A stretch of DNA of 64,000 nt from DASXUL01 sp036504855 (GTDB taxonomy: Bacteria; Armatimonadota; DTGP01; JAKQQT01): positions 21,533-85,532 of the forward strand of contig DASXUL010000016.1 of NCBI GenBank assembly GCA_036504855.1. Direction: 5' to 3'. A program made the translations under genes and the position numbers. Below are positions 1-7,474 of the stretch, in pieces. The notes beneath the pieces were generated by a model. The model ran no database searches. It was not told the DNA's origin and saw only the letters and a list, made by a program, of their open reading frames with translations. Numbering within the stretch: the stretch's first letter is position 1; each line of letters opens with the position of its first letter.

Positions 1-63
1 GAACCGGCCTCCCTCTCGCTGCTGGCCTTCGGCCTCTTGCCCCTGATCCGGCGGAAGAAGTAG
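1..63 (+). CDS. C-terminus of a PEP-CTERM sorted protein (partial)
   Basis: Only the last 20 codons are in the window. They read EPASLSLLAFGLLPLIRRKK and then TAG. The order Pro-Glu-Pro-like start, hydrophobic stretch, and terminal Arg/Lys cluster is the PEP-CTERM exosortase sorting signal, so this is the tail of an exported protein anchored or processed at the cell envelope. Two complete proteins with nearly the same tail (GLLPLLGLRRR) lie at 31.6-33.2 kb, which supports the reading. The body of the protein and its function are outside the window. Confidence 0.8.
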   Translation, partial: EPASLSLLAFGLLPLIRRKK

Positions 64-79
64 CGGACGGCAAATAGCT

Positions 80-284
80 GTCAGCCGTCAGCCGTCAGCG
101 ATCAGCCACAGACCCCGCCCGTCAGGAGAGCATTCTAATGGGCGGGGTCTTTGGCTGATTGCTGATCGCTGATCGCTGATCGCTGATCGCTGATCGCTGA
201 TGGCTGATCGCTGATCGCTGATGGCTGATTGCTGATTGCTGACGGCTGACGGCTGATGGCTGATTGCTGATGGCTGATGGCTGG
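80..284. repeat. Heptamer-repeat element, two opposed arms around a GC hairpin
   Basis: A short left arm (80-107) is built of TCAGCCG/TCAGCGA units. A long right arm (about 154-284) has some 18 degenerate 7-bp units of the form CTGATNG or CTGACGG. The right arm reads as the reverse complement of the left-arm units, so the whole element is a large imperfect inverted repeat. Between the arms is a GC-rich hairpin (105-155). The heptamers translate on the minus strand into repeating SAISDQR, which is an artefact of 7 x 3 periodicity and not a protein. Related elements occur near 3.9, 7.3, 8.6, 13.0, 18.6 and 48.1 kb. Confidence 0.9.
105..155. terminator. GC hairpin with T-run inside the repeat element
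   Basis: The arms GCCACAGACCCCGCCCG (105-121) and TGGGCGGGGTCTTTGGC (139-155) pair with two mismatches. The loop holds AGGAGAGCATTCT. TTT falls within the right arm. It follows the PEP-CTERM stop by about 40 bases and could end its transcript. A near-identical hairpin with a similar loop is at 3884-3930. Confidence 0.5.
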
Positions 285-607
285 CGGCGGTATCGACGGC
301 CTGTAGCGGGAGGTCCCCGACGCCCGACCGAAGCTCTCCGCAACACAGGGTTGTCGGGGTGCACTTGACGGCATCACCAGGGTTACCCGTGCACACGGCA
401 ATGCGCCTTTGCTCCGGAAAGGCGCTGCGCTGATCCGCGGGCGCGATGACGACTCGCTCGATCAGCGCGGGAGTCTGCCCAGGGCATCGAACGCGACTGC
501 GCTTCCATGCGGTTGGCGGCGCGATGCTGGTTGGCTCGACCTCACCGGCTATCGTATGCCTATACAGGCTGCTCGCCATCGGACCGGCGAGCGTATGAGG
601 TGGTGAT
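285..607. other. Intergenic region with no recognised feature
   Basis: About 320 bases between the heptamer array and the next gene. Small ORFs exist on both strands, but none has a ribosome site or a recognisable product. The promoter of the gene at 608 is probably here, but no convincing -35/-10 pair was seen. Confidence 0.4.
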
Positions 608-1498
608 GTGAGACGAATGCTCATGGCGATCAACTGCGCCCTGCTGGCTGCATCGGCGATTGCGATAGCCGGTGTGGGGCAATGTGGTTGCAGCAGCCCT
701 TCCAGCAAGAAGGCGGCTTCGATCCCCATTGGTAGGCTGCTTAAGCAGACAGCCAATGGTCAGGTCACGGTAAGGACTCCGCCGGAGGGATACGCGCGTT
801 TCATATGCTCGTTTAATGAGCGCAACAGGGATGGGACTTCTCTAGGGGATCTACTTCGTGATTGCGCGCCCGTGCAGTCAACCGCTCCAAGCGAACGCCC
901 GGATTTCGCGTTTGAGATACTGCAGCTCCGTGGCGGAGCAAGACTCAGGATGCCGATTACACTGCCGTATGACTCGAAGTCTGGGCGTATCGAGTACCTG
1001 GGGCGCTGGTATCAGGGTTCAGAGGGTCTGCGGGAGGCGCTGAAGGGCATTCGTGCACGTGTGCGAATCGTGCCCTCCGGAATCGCCCTGGCTCCCTTTA
1101 GGGAGGGCCCGCGACCAACAATCGTTCTGAAGTACGCGAGCCCGCTGAAGCATGTCATCCGATTAGCCGGTGCAACGAAGGGATCCGAACGGCCCCCGGA
1201 TGCCCTGGGCTGGCTGTTGATCCGGGTCGTCTATGAAGATGAAGGCGATGAACGGTTTGAGCCGATCGGTATCCAACGCGGAGACGACTGCGTTGTGACG
1301 TACCTGCCCAGTCAGGTCAACGAACGCATTTGCTACTGGGCCGCCTGGCAGTACCCTGACACGGCGGGGGAGGGGGACCTTCCTTACAGTGAGCCCGTGC
1401 CCGCTGTTGTCGGCCAGGTCCCTGGCGCCGGCGCCGCGATGCCGGATCTGGATTCGGCCGAGTCCAGATCCGCAATCCACTACCAGAAACAGACGTGA
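608..1498 (+). CDS. Uncharacterised exported protein
   Basis: 296 residues from a GTG start; an in-frame ATG at 617 is an alternative. The N-terminus (RRMLMAINCALLAASAIAIAG) looks like a signal peptide followed by a Cys/Ser-rich stretch, but the residues before each Cys do not make a good lipobox. The body shows beta-rich sequence, and residues about 180-250 resemble fibronectin-type spacing (YEDEGDE, YWAAWQYPDTAGEGDLPYSEP), which is a weak impression. It stops 6 bases before the next gene, so the two are probably co-transcribed. No family was recognised. Confidence 0.6.
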   Translation: MRRMLMAINCALLAASAIAIAGVGQCGCSSPSSKKAASIPIGRLLKQTANGQVTVRTPPEGYARFICSFNERNRDGTSLGDLLRDCAPVQSTAPSERPDFAFEILQLRGGARLRMPITLPYDSKSGRIEYLGRWYQGSEGLREALKGIRARVRIVPSGIALAPFREGPRPTIVLKYASPLKHVIRLAGATKGSERPPDALGWLLIRVVYEDEGDERFEPIGIQRGDDCVVTYLPSQVNERICYWAAWQYPDTAGEGDLPYSEPVPAVVGQVPGAGAAMPDLDSAESRSAIHYQKQT

Positions 1499-1504
1499 AC
1501 CGCA

Positions 1505-2173
1505 ATGTCACACGAGCCAGAGGAAGACGTAGCCCGCAGAGTCTACCGCGACATCAGGAACGTATACGGCGATGGAGATGTTTTGAAGCGCATGATGAGG
1601 TCGATCAGCGTGAAAGACTGCGATTCGATGGCGCTCGATCTCAGTCAGAGGCTGAACTGCGCCGCATTTACGGGGACGGATACATTTGACGAGGAGACGA
1701 GCTGGACCTACGCGTTCCTTCTCGATCGAGGCGTTCTTTCGCCGCTTCCAGATCACATGGTTCCTGCCTGGTATATCGGGCAACTCGATGTGGGCAGGCG
1801 CATTGATGCGGGCGTGGTGGGCGACCAACACTGGTTGTGGGTGTACTTGAGCGCCCTTGGTCCTTATTACAGCTACCAACTGGAAACGCGACGACGTCCA
1901 CCCGAAACGACGCCTCCGCGTAGGATTCGCGCGGATAACATCCGAATCATGTCACCATTCGGATCGTTGCCTGGCTATCCGGCTGAGGAACGTCTGCTGC
2001 GAGATTACTTTGACGCCGCTGGGAGAACCTTGCTAGGCGAATCGATCGTGAGGCGGCGGGTGGAGGGAATCGAGTTGGAGATGTCCGAACCCGACGAGGT
2101 AACGGTGCTCAAGTGCTTGTTCTTCGATTACGATAGCGATCCCGGCGAGACCATTCTTCCAAGCAGCGAGTAG
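1505..2173 (+). CDS. Uncharacterised cytoplasmic protein
   Basis: 222 residues, starting ATG six bases after the upstream gene. No signal peptide or membrane segment is visible. The protein is acidic and rich in Arg/Asp, with a Pro/Arg-rich middle (ETRRRPPETTPPRRIRADN, about residues 126-145). No motif or family was recognised. Its pairing with the exported protein upstream is the only functional hint. A competing ORF starting at 1495 in another frame is a shadow, because this frame is longer and follows the operon spacing. Confidence 0.55.
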   Translation: MSHEPEEDVARRVYRDIRNVYGDGDVLKRMMRSISVKDCDSMALDLSQRLNCAAFTGTDTFDEETSWTYAFLLDRGVLSPLPDHMVPAWYIGQLDVGRRIDAGVVGDQHWLWVYLSALGPYYSYQLETRRRPPETTPPRRIRADNIRIMSPFGSLPGYPAEERLLRDYFDAAGRTLLGESIVRRRVEGIELEMSEPDEVTVLKCLFFDYDSDPGETILPSSE

Positions 2174-2328
2174 CCGCGTGCCCGCCGCGCTGGAGAGGCT
2201 TCAGGGCGGCTCCCCGATCCCATCCGACCGCATCCCGGGCGCCCAGGTGGGCGTGAAGGTCGCCAAGAGGGTGCATGACGGCGGGTCCGGCGAGATGGCG
2301 TCGCTATTCCTCGAGTAAGTACGGGCGG

Positions 2329-2382
2329 GACACCACAAGAGACAGAGAGGATTACAGTGTCCTCCGTGTCTCTTGTGGCGTC
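2329..2382. repeat. Inverted repeat, ACACCACAAG type
   Basis: Arms of 23 bp (2329-2351 and 2360-2382) pair with three mismatches around an 8-base spacer. The arm begins GACACCACAAGAGACAGAG. It resembles the perfect 32-bp inverted repeat at 62006-62087, which also starts with ACACCACAAAGACA. It lies between convergent genes and touches the stop codon of the minus-strand gene at 2381. Confidence 0.85.
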
Positions 2383-2737
2383 AGTGGAGCGCGGCGGCCA
2401 GTCCGGCTGCATCACGGACTCCGCGAGTCGCTTGGTCCCGATGGGCCACCGGCACTACGACCCTGCCGCCGGCGTGCTCGGAAGGAGGGCCGAGCAAAGC
2501 AACGACTTCCTGCTTGGTCATGCCCTCCAACCGTCGTTTCCGCCGCAGGTCACGCACCATACGCAATCGCGTTTCGTCGTCGCCATACAGGGGCGCGGCC
2601 TTCCATGCTTGGGGCTGGAAGGGCATGTCCGGGCCCACGTGATCATCTAGAAAGAACCATCCGGTGAATCCCGCCGCCCCCGCGAGCCCGGCTCCCGCCA
2701 CAGCGAGCAGAGCAAGACCTACCGTGTTCCAGCGCAT
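2381..2737 (-). CDS. Small membrane-anchored BamE/SmpA-like protein
   Basis: 118 residues. An N-terminal transmembrane or signal segment (VGLALLAVAGAGLAGAAGFTGWFF, residues 5-28) is followed by a soluble part with RLEGMTKQEVVALLGPPSE (about residues 71-89). That is the typical helix-loop of BamE/SmpA-fold proteins (GMT..EV..LLG.P). In such proteins a beta-strand segment usually follows; here the sequence instead runs AGGRVVVPVAHRDQ and ends at the edge of an inverted repeat. The C-terminus may have been replaced when the repeat arrived. The function is unknown. Confidence 0.6.
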   Translation of the reverse strand: MRWNTVGLALLAVAGAGLAGAAGFTGWFFLDDHVGPDMPFQPQAWKAAPLYGDDETRLRMVRDLRRKRRLEGMTKQEVVALLGPPSEHAGGRVVVPVAHRDQATRGVRDAAGLAAALH

Positions 2738-2842
2738 TCCGCGAACCTCCCGTGTAGCGCCGCTGCCGCGTCCGCTCTAGCGAGTGTACAGCAGCTCCCG
2801 TGGGGCGCCGATGGCGATATCTGGCGGGGCCGGCGGCGTGCC

Positions 2843-3577
2843 TCAGGTCGATGCGACGTGGGGTTTGCGCGCCACCGCGATGAGCCGCCGGGAGCCCCGT
2901 TGGTAGGTTTCTCCCCGCCAGTGGCCGTAGGCTGCATGCCATTCCATCCCGGCGTTCTCGATCAACGAACGCAGTTGGCCCGGCGTGTAGAGGCGCATGC
3001 TGAGGGGGTCCGAATGCTTCTGCCCAGCGACCTCGTATGTCCACGTGGACTCGATTCGTTGCGCGCCAGAGTTCCAGGTTCCTCGGACCGTCGAATCGCC
3101 GACCCTTCCCTCGGACTGGAAGCGCCGCAGCACGGCCTCGCGGTTGGGCTGGTCGATGAGCAGGCGCCCGCCGGGCTTCAGCGCCGCCGCCATGCGGCGC
3201 ACGAACAGCGCGTTATCGGCATCTGAGAAGTAGCCGAAGCTGCCGCCCCAATTGTAGACTGCGTCCATGGTCCCGGCGAATGCCACGGCCCGCATGTCTG
3301 AATGGACGAAGGCGCCAGGGAGGCCCTCGCGCCTGAACCGCTCCCGTGCGCGATCGAGGAACGGCGCGGTGAGGTCCATGCCCGTCACGGTGCATCCGCG
3401 CCGGGCAAGGTGGATGGCGATGCGGCCGGCGCCGCACGGCACGTCCAGAACCCGGTCTTCCGGCGTGAGGGACAGGACATCGGCGATGAAAGCGGCTTCG
3501 TCTTCCCCACGGGAATCATCGTGGAGCCAGTGATCTTCGTGAAAGGAATGGAACCATTCGCGCGACGTTTCTGACAT
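2843..3577 (-). CDS. Class I SAM-dependent methyltransferase
   Basis: 244 residues from the ATG at 3577, preceded by GGAAGAGG; an upstream in-frame ATG at 3625 has no such site. The SAM-binding motif I is VLDVPCGAGRIAIHLARRG (about residues 44-62), followed by GMDLTAPFLDRARERF with the acidic residue that binds the ribose. DAVYNWGGSFGYF is the usual motif IV region of small-molecule methyltransferases. The C-terminal half is a beta-sheet with RLYTPGQLRSLIENAG. The substrate cannot be told from sequence. It stands alone between the BamE-like gene and a hairpin-rich gap. Confidence 0.85.
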   Translation of the reverse strand: MSETSREWFHSFHEDHWLHDDSRGEDEAAFIADVLSLTPEDRVLDVPCGAGRIAIHLARRGCTVTGMDLTAPFLDRARERFRREGLPGAFVHSDMRAVAFAGTMDAVYNWGGSFGYFSDADNALFVRRMAAALKPGGRLLIDQPNREAVLRRFQSEGRVGDSTVRGTWNSGAQRIESTWTYEVAGQKHSDPLSMRLYTPGQLRSLIENAGMEWHAAYGHWRGETYQRGSRRLIAVARKPHVAST

Positions 3578-3783
3578 CTGTGGCCTCTTCCAGATTGCTG
3601 CGTCTCGCCGACGGCGAGAGGGCATCTTGTTCAGCCCATGTTAAGGCCGGGCGGGGGCACGGGGCAAGCCAGGCCGGAGACGGAGGCGCGGCGGGGAAGC
3701 GGGTAGACGGCAGCACGCGATTTCCACTGCCCAGCCTACCGGATCTCCAGCCATCCATTGAGGGGACGGGCGCGCGCGGCGGC

Positions 3784-3869
3784 GTCTGGAGGCGTGTTCG
3801 GCGCGGCCCCCCCACGCCGAACACGCCTCCAGACCGGGGCCGGGCCGAGATCGCTCGCGGCCCGGCCCC
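3784..3869. repeat. Two adjacent hairpins: 20-bp perfect inverted repeat, then a 12-bp one
   Basis: GTCTGGAGGCGTGTTCGGCG (3784-3803) is repeated inverted and exact at 3815-3834 around an 11-base C-rich loop. Directly after it, GGGGCCGGGCCG (3836-3847) pairs with 3858-3869. With the hairpin at 3884-3930 this makes three hairpins in 150 bases of non-coding DNA between the methyltransferase and tRNA-Arg. Confidence 0.85.
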
Positions 3870-3883
3870 GCTGGCTGTATACA

Positions 3884-3958
3884 CAAAGACCCCGCCCGGG
3901 AGGAGAGCATCCTCACGGGCGGGGTCTTTGGCTGAGTGCTGACGGCTGATGGCTGACA
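3884..3958. repeat. Second copy of the GC hairpin plus a short heptamer arm
   Basis: CAAAGACCCCGCCCG (3884-3898) pairs perfectly with 3916-3930, and the loop contains AGGAGAGCATCCTC. The stem and loop closely match 105-155. As in that copy, the hairpin is followed at once by CTGA-type heptamers (3931-3958), here only about four units. The co-occurrence shows that hairpin and heptamers form one mobile or duplicated unit. Confidence 0.8.
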
Positions 3959-3965
3959 GCGATTC

Positions 3966-4042
3966 TGGCGCCCTCGGAGGGACTCGAACCCCCGACTCAG
4001 GGCTTAGGACGCCCCAGCTCTATCCATCTGAGCTACGAGGGC
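3966..4042 (-). tRNA. tRNA-Arg (anticodon CCU)
   Basis: The minus strand folds into a full cloverleaf: acceptor GCCCTCG/CGAGGGC, D-arm GCTC-AGATGGATA-GAGC, anticodon stem GGGGC/GCCCT with loop GTCCTAA (anticodon CCT), and T-arm with TTCGAGT. The discriminator is G, and CCA is encoded at 3966-3968. The tRNA decodes AGG, a rare codon in high-GC genomes. Confidence 0.96.
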
Positions 4043-4165
4043 AGCGCCACGCTCATTCTACCATTGGGGCATGATGCCGGTCAAAGCGGGGTCAAATGGG
4101 GCGCCGCAGGGTAACATGAATGGTAGGTCGCCATTTGGCGGCGCCGCATCCGATAGGAGAACCCC

Positions 4166-4387
4166 ATGCCCGACGTGGAAATTGAAGTCCTGAAGAACGG
4201 TCCATACATCGTAACCGGCTCGGTCAGCCTGAAGGACGCCGACGGAAACGCTTACGAACTGAAGAAGAGCGCCATCGCCCTGTGCCGGTGCGGGGGATCC
4301 GTGAACAAGCCGTTCTGCGACGGAACCCACTCGAAGATCGGGTTCCAGGCCGCCGAGGCCGCGGTGTCTGGAACCAGCGTGAAGTAG
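4166..4387 (+). CDS. CDGSH iron-sulfur domain protein
   Basis: 73 residues, ATG start after GATAGGAGA. CRCGGSVNKPFCDGTHSKIGF (about residues 42-62) contains all ligands of the mitoNEET-type 2Fe-2S centre: Cys-x-Cys, then Cys and His in CDGTH. The short N-terminal beta segment (VEIEVLKNGPYIVTGSVSL) is typical of the single-domain bacterial type. These proteins are small soluble redox or iron-sulfur carriers; the partner here is unknown. It is followed by a strong bidirectional terminator. Confidence 0.93.
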   Translation: MPDVEIEVLKNGPYIVTGSVSLKDADGNAYELKKSAIALCRCGGSVNKPFCDGTHSKIGFQAAEAAVSGTSVK

Positions 4388-4396
4388 CCCGAGGAT

Positions 4397-4439
4397 GCAA
4401 CAACGCGGCCTGGCCCAAACGGCCAGGCCGCGTTGTTGC
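4397..4439. terminator. Bidirectional terminator
   Basis: A perfect 19-bp stem, GCAACAACGCGGCCTGGCC with its complement, around the loop CAAAC. It lies between the convergent CDGSH gene and the minus-strand gene ending at 4452. Confidence 0.85.
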
Positions 4440-4451
4440 GTGAAGGGCCGC

Positions 4452-4946
4452 TCAGCCGTCTCTGAGCGCGGCGTAGTCCGCTTCCAGCGCCTGGGCGAAG
4501 GCGGTGATGTCGTCCGGGGAGACAGAGGTCTCCAGGCCGATGCGATGGTGCGGGTTGGCGTCGTCCGGCGTAAAGAGGGCCAGCATCGCCAACCCGCCGG
4601 CGGGGTCCGCCCAGAGAAAGAACTCGGCGTTCTGGCCGGCCAGGGGGGTCCAGAGGCGGGCAACGGCGTCGCCTGCGTCCTTTTTGCGGAACAGCGGCAG
4701 GCGTTCCGGCTGCGCGTGCGCTCTCAGCCATTCAGCCCAGTACAGAGCCTCCGCCCCCGTAATGCGGCCTTCGGCCGCCGTTTCCACCGTCCACTCCACG
4801 CCTTCCCGCCGCCGGATCTCGGCGCGGTAGTCCATCCACACTTCCGCATCCTTGGGCTTGCCGCGCCGCTGTAGAAAGCCGCCGGGCGGAGATTCCACGC
4901 GGCGGTTAGAGAGCGTGATGCGCAAATCGTTGGCGAGTTGGGCCAT
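4452..4946 (-). CDS. Uncharacterised protein coupled to the THUMP-like methyltransferase
   Basis: 164 residues. The ATG overlaps the stop of the upstream methyltransferase gene by one base (TGATG), so translation is probably coupled. Features seen: a basic N-terminus with ESPPGGFLQRRGKPKDAEVWMDYR, then an acidic, Trp-rich middle (ALYWAEWLRAHAQPERLPLF) and a C-terminal helix. There are no membrane segments. No family was recognised. The position suggests a role linked to the modification enzyme before it, but that is inference. Confidence 0.65.
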   Translation of the reverse strand: MAQLANDLRITLSNRRVESPPGGFLQRRGKPKDAEVWMDYRAEIRRREGVEWTVETAAEGRITGAEALYWAEWLRAHAQPERLPLFRKKDAGDAVARLWTPLAGQNAEFFLWADPAGGLAMLALFTPDDANPHHRIGLETSVSPDDITAFAQALEADYAALRDG

Positions 4947-6130
4947 CAGTTCTCCGCTTTCCAGCGCGTCGCCAGGATGGCCGCGGGGTTGCCCTCCACA
5001 CGGGTGAGCACGAGGATCACGGGCGTGTCGCCGTCAGTGCGCAGCGCCTTTCGGACTCCCTCGGTGTCCACGGCGGAGCCGCGCTTGCGGACCTCCTCCA
5101 CGCGCATGTTCTGGGCGCGCAGGTGGCGCTTAACGGCTTTCAGGTTCCAAGGCATCCACGCCCTGATGATCAGCGTTTGGGCGAACGGCGTGGCGATGGG
5201 CGAGTAGCCGGTCAGGTAGGCGATCGTAGGGTCGATCTGCCACGCGCCAAGCATGCGGCCCAGGTCCTTCACCGCGCCCGCTCGGGTAACGGCCGGGTCT
5301 GGATCGTAGAGCACGTCGGCGGGGGGCGCGGTTTGCACCAGTTCACCCTCCGGAGTCAGCGTAACGCCTTCCGGGAGGACGGTGGCTCGACGTTGGCAAG
5401 TGCGCAGATCGCCGTACCAGAAGACGGCCTCCTTCAACTCGCCGTTGACCGAGATGAACTCCGCTTCCACGTTTGGCGGTATGTGGTCGGCTTCCACAGC
5501 CGGGCTGACCTTCACTCCCAGTGGACGGCCTCCGGCGTGCGCCACCACCTGTTCCAACGCGGGGACGTACTCCATGGGGTCGTTCGTTCGGCGGCCGTCC
5601 TGGCGCCGGGCGGGATCGGCCCAGATCATGGGCGCGTCCGGCGGGCGGTTCAGGTAGTTCGCCACGTGGAATTCGGCGTTGGCGCGACCGATGACGCGGG
5701 CATTGGCAGCGGCCAGCGAGACGCGGATGGGGTCGATATCGAGGCCGATGACATGGGTGACCTTGGCGAGGGCCAGGCTGTCGGCTCCGGCGCCGCAGCC
5801 CCAATCGGCCACGGATTCCACGCCGCGGAACCGCTCCGCGCGCCAGGTGGCCACCTTGCCGTGCGAGGCCTGCTCCAAGCTCTCCCGGTTGAAGAACATG
5901 CGGTCCGCGTTCACGAACTTGGCGGCGGCGCGGCGGCGCAGGTCCAGCATCTCCACGGCGGCGGCAACGAGATCCGCCGCGAAGCGCTTCCGCAGCAAGG
6001 TCACCGCCAGCAGCGGGTCGGTGTAGCGGGCGGCCTCCTTGAGAAGGTCGTCGCCTTCCGGGGTCTGGAGGGCGGCGAGCAGCGGAAGCGTGAGGATCCC
6101 GGTGGGCTGGTCAGCGATGGGCAAGGGCAT
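4946..6130 (-). CDS. SAM-dependent methyltransferase with THUMP-like C-terminus
   Basis: 394 residues. Residues about 1-90 are helical (LLKEAARYTDPLLAVTLLRKRF). VADWGCGAGADSLALAKV (about 107-124) is SAM motif I, VIGLDIDPIRV the acidic loop, and MIWADPARR (about 168-176) the motif IV Asp-Pro. The DPARR signature with the C-terminal domain (KRHLRAQNMRVEEVRKRG) matches the family annotated as class I methyltransferase with a THUMP-like domain, probably acting on RNA. Its start overlaps the end of the upstream PLP enzyme gene by 20 bases, so these minus-strand genes form an operon. Confidence 0.85.
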   Translation of the reverse strand: MPLPIADQPTGILTLPLLAALQTPEGDDLLKEAARYTDPLLAVTLLRKRFAADLVAAAVEMLDLRRRAAAKFVNADRMFFNRESLEQASHGKVATWRAERFRGVESVADWGCGAGADSLALAKVTHVIGLDIDPIRVSLAAANARVIGRANAEFHVANYLNRPPDAPMIWADPARRQDGRRTNDPMEYVPALEQVVAHAGGRPLGVKVSPAVEADHIPPNVEAEFISVNGELKEAVFWYGDLRTCQRRATVLPEGVTLTPEGELVQTAPPADVLYDPDPAVTRAGAVKDLGRMLGAWQIDPTIAYLTGYSPIATPFAQTLIIRAWMPWNLKAVKRHLRAQNMRVEEVRKRGSAVDTEGVRKALRTDGDTPVILVLTRVEGNPAAILATRWKAEN

Positions 6131-7301
6131 TGAGAGAACCTTCCAGGTCGGCCAGGATATCGGCTGGGTGCTCGATCCCCACGGAAAGCCGGATCAGTCC
6201 ATCGCCAATGCCGAGTTCGGCGCGTTGCTCCGCCGTGAACGACCGGTGTGAGGCGATGGCTGGGTACATCACGAGGGTTTCCACGTCGCCCAGAGTTGGG
6301 CCGGGGAGCGCCAGTTTCAGGCCGTCGATGAAGCGCGACGCCGTGGCTCGATCCGCCCGCGCAAGGTCAAACGAAACCATGCCGCCGAACCCGCGGCCGC
6401 CGAACAGCGACGCGGCGAGGGTGGCCTGCGGGTGGCTGGCGAGGCCTGGATAGTATACGCGCGCTATGTCGGCGCGGGATTGCAGCCATTGCGCCACGGC
6501 AAGGGCGTTGGACGAGTGGCGCTCCATCCGGAGCGCCAGCGTCTTGATGCCGCGCAAAAGGAAAGCCGCCTCGAAGGGCGCCAGCACCGCGCCCACCACC
6601 ACGGAGGCCGTCTTCAGCGGCTTCAGGAAGGGGGCGCCCGCGCACACCACTCCGCCCAGCGCGTCTCCATGCCCACCGAGGTACTTGGTGGCGCTGTGCA
6701 TCGCCATGTCCGCCCCCAGCGCCAAGGGCTGGAGGAGGGCGGGAGAGGCGAACGTGTTGTCCACGATCAGCGTCGCCCCGGCGGCGTGCGCGATTTCGGC
6801 CAGCGCCGCCACGTTGGCCAGCTTCAGGAGCGGGTTGGACACGCTTTCCACCAGCAAGGCCTTCGGTCCGCTTCCGCTAACGGCGGCGCGAACGGCATCC
6901 AGGTCTGTGCTGTCTACGTAGACGGTGCTCACGCCGGAGGCGCCGAGGACCTCGTTCAGCAGGCGCACGGTGACGCCGTAAAGGTCGCGCGCCGCAACGA
7001 TGGAGTCTCCCGCCTTGAGCCCCGCGGCGAACAACGCGCCATGGAGGGCGGCCATTCCGCTGCCGAAGGCCACCGCGCCGTCTGCGCCCTCCAACGCCGC
7101 GCACGCGTTTTCAAAGGCTTCCGTTGTGGGGTTGCCGTTGCGCGAATAGAAGGCCCCCGCGCCGCGGAAGGCGGCATCCAGGTCATCTGTGGTCTCATAT
7201 GCGTAGCTGGAAGCGGTGTATATGGGCGTGGCGGAGGGGCGCGGACGGGTTTCGGCCTCGCCCGCGTGGACGGCCAGCGTGTCTAGATGCAGTGTGCTCA
7301 A
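6111..7301 (-). CDS. Cys/Met metabolism PLP enzyme (cystathionine gamma-synthase/lyase family)
   Basis: 396 residues, the usual family length. AVHAGE and TPIYTASSYAY are the N-terminal signature, YSRNGNPTTEAFE the phosphate and substrate loop, FGSGMAALHGAL the cofactor phosphate site, and SATKYLGGHGDALGG (about residues 203-217) carries the PLP-binding lysine. The C-terminal RLSVGIEHPADILADL holds the Arg that binds the substrate carboxylate. It acts in the cytoplasm on cystathionine, homoserine ester, or methionine; the sequence alone does not separate synthase from lyase. It heads the operon with the methyltransferase downstream. Confidence 0.93.
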   Translation of the reverse strand: MSTLHLDTLAVHAGEAETRPRPSATPIYTASSYAYETTDDLDAAFRGAGAFYSRNGNPTTEAFENACAALEGADGAVAFGSGMAALHGALFAAGLKAGDSIVAARDLYGVTVRLLNEVLGASGVSTVYVDSTDLDAVRAAVSGSGPKALLVESVSNPLLKLANVAALAEIAHAAGATLIVDNTFASPALLQPLALGADMAMHSATKYLGGHGDALGGVVCAGAPFLKPLKTASVVVGAVLAPFEAAFLLRGIKTLALRMERHSSNALAVAQWLQSRADIARVYYPGLASHPQATLAASLFGGRGFGGMVSFDLARADRATASRFIDGLKLALPGPTLGDVETLVMYPAIASHRSFTAEQRAELGIGDGLIRLSVGIEHPADILADLEGSLNALAHR

Positions 7302-7318
7302 CGGACTCCTCTCTTGCA

Positions 7319-7470
7319 GGATTCAGAACTCAGCATTCAGGATTCAGCATTCAGCATTCAGGCCAGGTCTGGCATAGTCGGAGGCCGGCCTGATGGACGG
7401 GGCCTTCCGGGCCTCAATCCTGAATGCCGAATGCTGAATCCTGAATGCTGAGTCCTGAGTCCTGAATGCT
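7319..7470. repeat. Heptamer-repeat element with opposed arms
   Basis: Left arm 7319-7362 is built of GCATTCA/GGATTCA units; right arm about 7415-7470 of TGAATGC/TGAATCC units. The arms are complementary, leaving a GC-rich centre (7363-7414) with its own short hairpin around GGCCGGCC. It lies between the PLP enzyme start and the end of the YgfZ-like gene, both on the minus strand, so it separates two genes reading in the same direction. Confidence 0.88.
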
Positions 7471-7474
7471 TGCC

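Noticed and set aside
80..284. CRISPR array
   Set aside because: The units are contiguous 7-bp repeats with no spacers of 30 bases, and there are no cas genes.
122..401. Minus-strand ORFs encoding repeated SAISDQR
   Set aside because: The peptide repeat is just the 7-bp DNA repeat read in three frames; there is no ribosome site, and other copies of the repeat have different frames.
5123..6133. Plus-strand ORF of 336 codons over the methyltransferase
   Set aside because: It is antisense to a gene with clear SAM motifs, and has His/Val/Arg-rich composition typical of a high-GC shadow frame.
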